8,657 nucleotides of DNA from CAZTLE01 sp964614415 (GTDB lineage: Bacteria; Bacteroidota; Bacteroidia; Flavobacteriales; Flavobacteriaceae), in assembly GCA_964614415.1 (NCBI GenBank), contig CAZTLE010000169.1, positions 1 to 8,657 of the forward strand, read 5' to 3'. Under the pieces are notes generated by a model. The model searched no databases. It saw nothing but the letters and a program-made list of their open reading frames with translations, and was not told where the DNA came from. Within the stretch, counting starts at the first letter, position 1. Every line of letters begins with the position of its first letter. Of the stretch, positions 6,294 through 8,657 are shown one piece after another. Made by a program: the position numbers and the translations under genes.

Positions 6294-7352
6294 ATGACCG
6301 CATTTTTAGTAGTATTAGTAATTATTCTTTTTGGAGTTGCCGTCTGGCAAATGGGAAAGATACTGCAGCTATCAAAACCCAAGGGCGACAACACTTCCGA
6401 AATAGCTTCTGATAAGGATAACAATACCCACGGATACCTGATGTTGGGATTCGTCATCTTCATTTACCTGCTCTGTATAGTGAGTTATTGGTTATGGAGT
6501 GATGTTTTCCTACCCGATTCGGCATCCGAACACGGGAAAGATATCGATCAGCTATGGCTTATTTCCATGGTTATCATCTTTATCGTTGGGATTATTACCC
6601 AATGGTTATTGCACTATTTTGCCTTTAAATACCGCGGAAAGAAAACGCAAAGAGCAACTTTCTACGCGGATAACGATAAACTGGAATTCATCTGGACCAT
6701 CATCCCGGTAATTGTACTTGCCGGATTGATCATCTACGGATTGTTCACCTGGACGGATATTATGAATGTGGATACCGACGATGACCCGTTGGTAGTTGAA
6801 TTGTACGCCTATCAGTTTGACTGGCGTGCGCGTTACGGAGGATCCGACAATACCCTGGGAGAAGCGAATGTTCGTCTGATCGAAGGCGCCAACCAGTTAG
6901 GTGTGGATACATCCGATCCCAATGCTCAGGATGATGTGGTAGTGAATGAGTTGCACTTGCCTGTAGGCCGTAAGGTATTGTTCAAGATGCGATCTCAGGA
7001 CGTATTGCACTCTGCCTATATGCCTCACTTTAGAGCGCAGATGAACTGTGTGCCCGGTATGATCACCCAGTTTGCGTTCACACCCACCAAGACAACCGAC
7101 GATATGCGGGCCGACCCCGAAGTAGCCGCCAAAGTTGAGCGAATCAATAAGATTCGTAGAGAAAACAGTGTGGCACTAATTGCTAAAGGAGAAGAAGGAC
7201 TGGAACCCTATGAGTTCGATTTCTTGCTGCTTTGTAATAAGATCTGCGGAAGCAACCACTACAATATGCAAATGAAGATCGTAGTGGAGAGCGAAGAAGA
7301 TTATAATGCCTGGATGGCCCAACAACAAACGCTAGCCGAAGCGTTAAAATAA
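6294..7352 (+). CDS. coxB: Cytochrome c oxidase subunit II (CuA subunit)
   Basis: Accepts electrons at the periplasmic face through a binuclear CuA centre and passes them to haem a in subunit I. 352 residues. Four hydrophobic segments are visible at about 1-20, 47-67, 87-108 and 130-153. The last two are the usual pair (…YFAFKYRGKK, then LEFIWTIIPVIVL); the first two are an N-terminal addition common in Bacteroidota. An even number of extra helices keeps the CuA domain outside. CuA ligands are H239 (LHSAYMPH), C314, C318, H322 and M325 (CNKICGSNHYNM). K316 stands where most families have Glu. QFDW at 174-177 replaces the usual QWYW. About 40 extra residues lie between PG (254-255) and the first CuA Cys. 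No haem c motif is fused to it. The ATG at 6294 follows actF by 25 bases; a weak purine run (ggaag, 6279-6283) precedes it. Confidence 0.95.
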   Translation: MTAFLVVLVIILFGVAVWQMGKILQLSKPKGDNTSEIASDKDNNTHGYLMLGFVIFIYLLCIVSYWLWSDVFLPDSASEHGKDIDQLWLISMVIIFIVGIITQWLLHYFAFKYRGKKTQRATFYADNDKLEFIWTIIPVIVLAGLIIYGLFTWTDIMNVDTDDDPLVVELYAYQFDWRARYGGSDNTLGEANVRLIEGANQLGVDTSDPNAQDDVVVNELHLPVGRKVLFKMRSQDVLHSAYMPHFRAQMNCVPGMITQFAFTPTKTTDDMRADPEVAAKVERINKIRRENSVALIAKGEEGLEPYEFDFLLLCNKICGSNHYNMQMKIVVESEEDYNAWMAQQQTLAEALK

Positions 7353-7375
7353 ACTTTAAAATTACCTGAATAGAT

Positions 7376-7435
7376 ATGTCAGCACACGCAAACGCACACG
7401 TAGAAGATCACCACGACGATCACGGGCATCATCAT
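7376..7435 (+). repeat. His-rich N-terminal segment of CoxA
   Basis: The first 20 residues contain eight His (4, 8, 12, 13, 16, 18, 19, 20) with Ala, Asp and Glu between. In subunit I the N-terminus faces the cytoplasm, so this segment lies on the opposite side from the ActF His-rich loop. It could bind metal, but no evidence beyond composition is available. Confidence 0.7.
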
Positions 7436-8657
7436 AAAGAGACTTTCATAACGAAGTACATCTTTAGTCAGGATCACAAAATGATCTCCAAACAATACCT
7501 GATAACAGGTTTGTTTATGGGAATCATCGGTATCGCGATGTCGCTACTTTTTAGATTGCAACTCGCATGGCCGGACAAGCAATTTACCGTATATGAGATC
7601 TTCCTCGGAAAATGGGGTGAAGATGGAGTTATGGATCCAAACGTATACCTGGCTCTGGTTACCATTCACGGTACCATCATGGTATTCTTCGTACTTACTG
7701 CCGGATTGAGTGGTACGTTCAGTAACCTGTTGATCCCATTACAGATCGGAGCCCGCGATATGGCTTCCGGTTTCCTTAATATGATCTCGTACTGGTTGTT
7801 CTTCCTGTCCAGCGTCTTCATGGTAATTTCACTGTTTGTAGAAGCAGGACCTGCTTCTGCCGGATGGACCATCTATCCACCACTTAGTGCCTTACCACAG
7901 GCCATTCCCGGATCGGGGGCTGGTATGACACTTTGGTTGGTGTCTATGGCGATCTTCATTGCGTCATCGCTGTTAGGTTCGCTGAACTATATTGTAACCG
8001 TATTGAATCTGCGTACCAAGGGAATGTCCATGACACGCCTGCCATTGACGATCTGGGCGTTCTTTATCACTGCCGTAATTGGTGTGGTATCCTTCCCGGT
8101 ACTGCTTTCTGCCGCTTTGTTGCTGATCATGGACCGAAGCTTTGGAACTTCATTCTTCCTTTCGGACATCTACATAGCAGGAGAGGTATTACATAACCAG
8201 GGAGGGTCACCGGTACTTTTCGAACACCTGTTCTGGTTCCTGGGACACCCCGAGGTATACATTGTACTACTTCCGGCCCTTGGAATTACGTCCGAAGTGA
8301 TCGCTACCAATGCACGAAAACCGATCTTCGGTTACAGGGCGATGGTTGCCTCGATTCTGGCAATCGCCTTCCTTTCAACCATTGTATGGGGTCACCACAT
8401 GTTCATTTCAGGGATGAATCCGTTCCTTGGTTCGGTATTCACATTTACAACACTATTGATCGCGATTCCGTCTGCGGTAAAAGCGTTTAACTATATAACC
8501 ACACTCTGGAAAGGAAATCTCCAGTTGAACCCGGCCATGTTATTCTCCATAGGACTGGTATCCACCTTCATTACAGGAGGTCTTACCGGTATCATTTTGG
8601 GAGACAGCGCCCTGGATATTAACGTACACGATACGTATTTCGTAGTGTCTCACTTCC
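7376..8657 (+). CDS. coxA: Cytochrome c oxidase subunit I, 5' part (haem-copper oxidase, A type)
   Basis: Catalytic, proton-pumping subunit that reduces O2; 427 complete codons are present and the frame runs off the window end. Key residues seen: H98 (TIHGT), a haem a ligand; H291, E293 and Y295 (GHPEVY), the CuB ligand, proton-gate Glu and cross-linked Tyr; H340-H341 (WGHHMF), CuB ligands; S366 and K369 (IPSAVK), K-channel; D128 and N135 (RDMASGFLN), D-channel entry; H418-D419 (HDTYF), the Mg/propionate region; H426, the haem a3 ligand. The second haem a ligand (HFH) falls just past the end. Presence of the gate Glu and of both channels marks an A-type (A1-like) oxidase. The first 20 residues carry eight His. 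The ATG at 7376 follows coxB by 23 bases with the leader atagat. Haem type (aa3) is inferred. Confidence 0.95.
   Translation, partial: MSAHANAHVEDHHDDHGHHHKETFITKYIFSQDHKMISKQYLITGLFMGIIGIAMSLLFRLQLAWPDKQFTVYEIFLGKWGEDGVMDPNVYLALVTIHGTIMVFFVLTAGLSGTFSNLLIPLQIGARDMASGFLNMISYWLFFLSSVFMVISLFVEAGPASAGWTIYPPLSALPQAIPGSGAGMTLWLVSMAIFIASSLLGSLNYIVTVLNLRTKGMSMTRLPLTIWAFFITAVIGVVSFPVLLSAALLLIMDRSFGTSFFLSDIYIAGEVLHNQGGSPVLFEHLFWFLGHPEVYIVLLPALGITSEVIATNARKPIFGYRAMVASILAIAFLSTIVWGHHMFISGMNPFLGSVFTFTTLLIAIPSAVKAFNYITTLWKGNLQLNPAMLFSIGLVSTFITGGLTGIILGDSALDINVHDTYFVVSHF

Noticed and set aside
6294..6353. N-terminal hydrophobic segment of CoxB as a cleaved signal peptide
   Set aside because: There is no basic N-terminus and no cleavage-site pattern; basic residues follow the segment, which fits an uncleaved helix with its N-terminus outside.

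Overview
The window is a compact, single-strand (+) respiratory operon from a member of the Bacteroidota, most likely a marine flavobacterium. It holds the greater part of an alternative complex III (ACIII, quinol:electron-acceptor oxidoreductase) gene cluster, directly followed by genes for an A-type, probably aa3, cytochrome c oxidase. The taxonomic call rests on several points: the gene order actB-C-D-E-F-coxB-coxA; start codons with A/T-rich leaders and no convincing Shine-Dalgarno; the CuA motif CNKICG; extra N-terminal helices on CoxB; and the lipoprotein form of ActE. No species can be named from this.

Layout: 1-1903 is the 3' part of actB (molybdopterin-oxidoreductase-like domain fused to a four-cluster Fe-S domain, gene start upstream of the window). 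1927-3654 is actC (NrfD-type ten-helix quinol-site subunit) with an unusual C-terminal helix-hairpin-helix extension. 3659-4195 is actD (DUF3341, two helices). 4197-4868 is actE (mono-haem cytochrome c lipoprotein). 4892-6268 is actF (second ten-helix subunit, with a His-rich periplasmic loop). 6294-7352 is coxB (CuA subunit II). 7376-8657 is the 5' part of coxA (subunit I), cut by the window edge just after the haem a3 ligand. Gaps between genes are 1 to 25 bases, so this looks like one transcript. No terminator, internal promoter, RNA gene, mobile element or CRISPR is visible, and no stretch over 300 bases lacks a gene.

How the genes work together: ActC (with ActF and ActD in the membrane) takes electrons from menaquinol. 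They pass through the Fe-S clusters of ActB to the c-type haems of ActE and of ActA, the pentahaem subunit expected upstream and not seen here. From there they go to the CuA centre of CoxB and on to haem a and the haem a3/CuB site of CoxA, where O2 is reduced. In Flavobacterium johnsoniae ACIII and aa3 oxidase form a physical supercomplex, which fits this gene fusion-like arrangement.

The core system is known, not new. What merits a second look are decorations and substitutions: (i) an HhH domain on the cytoplasmic tail of ActC resembling the extension found on some NuoE and ribosomal L21 proteins; (ii) His-rich segments on ActF and CoxA and an acidic/His repeat tail on ActE; (iii) a subunit II in which the CuA-loop Glu is Lys, an electron-entry Trp is Phe, and the CuA domain carries an insertion of about 40 residues.
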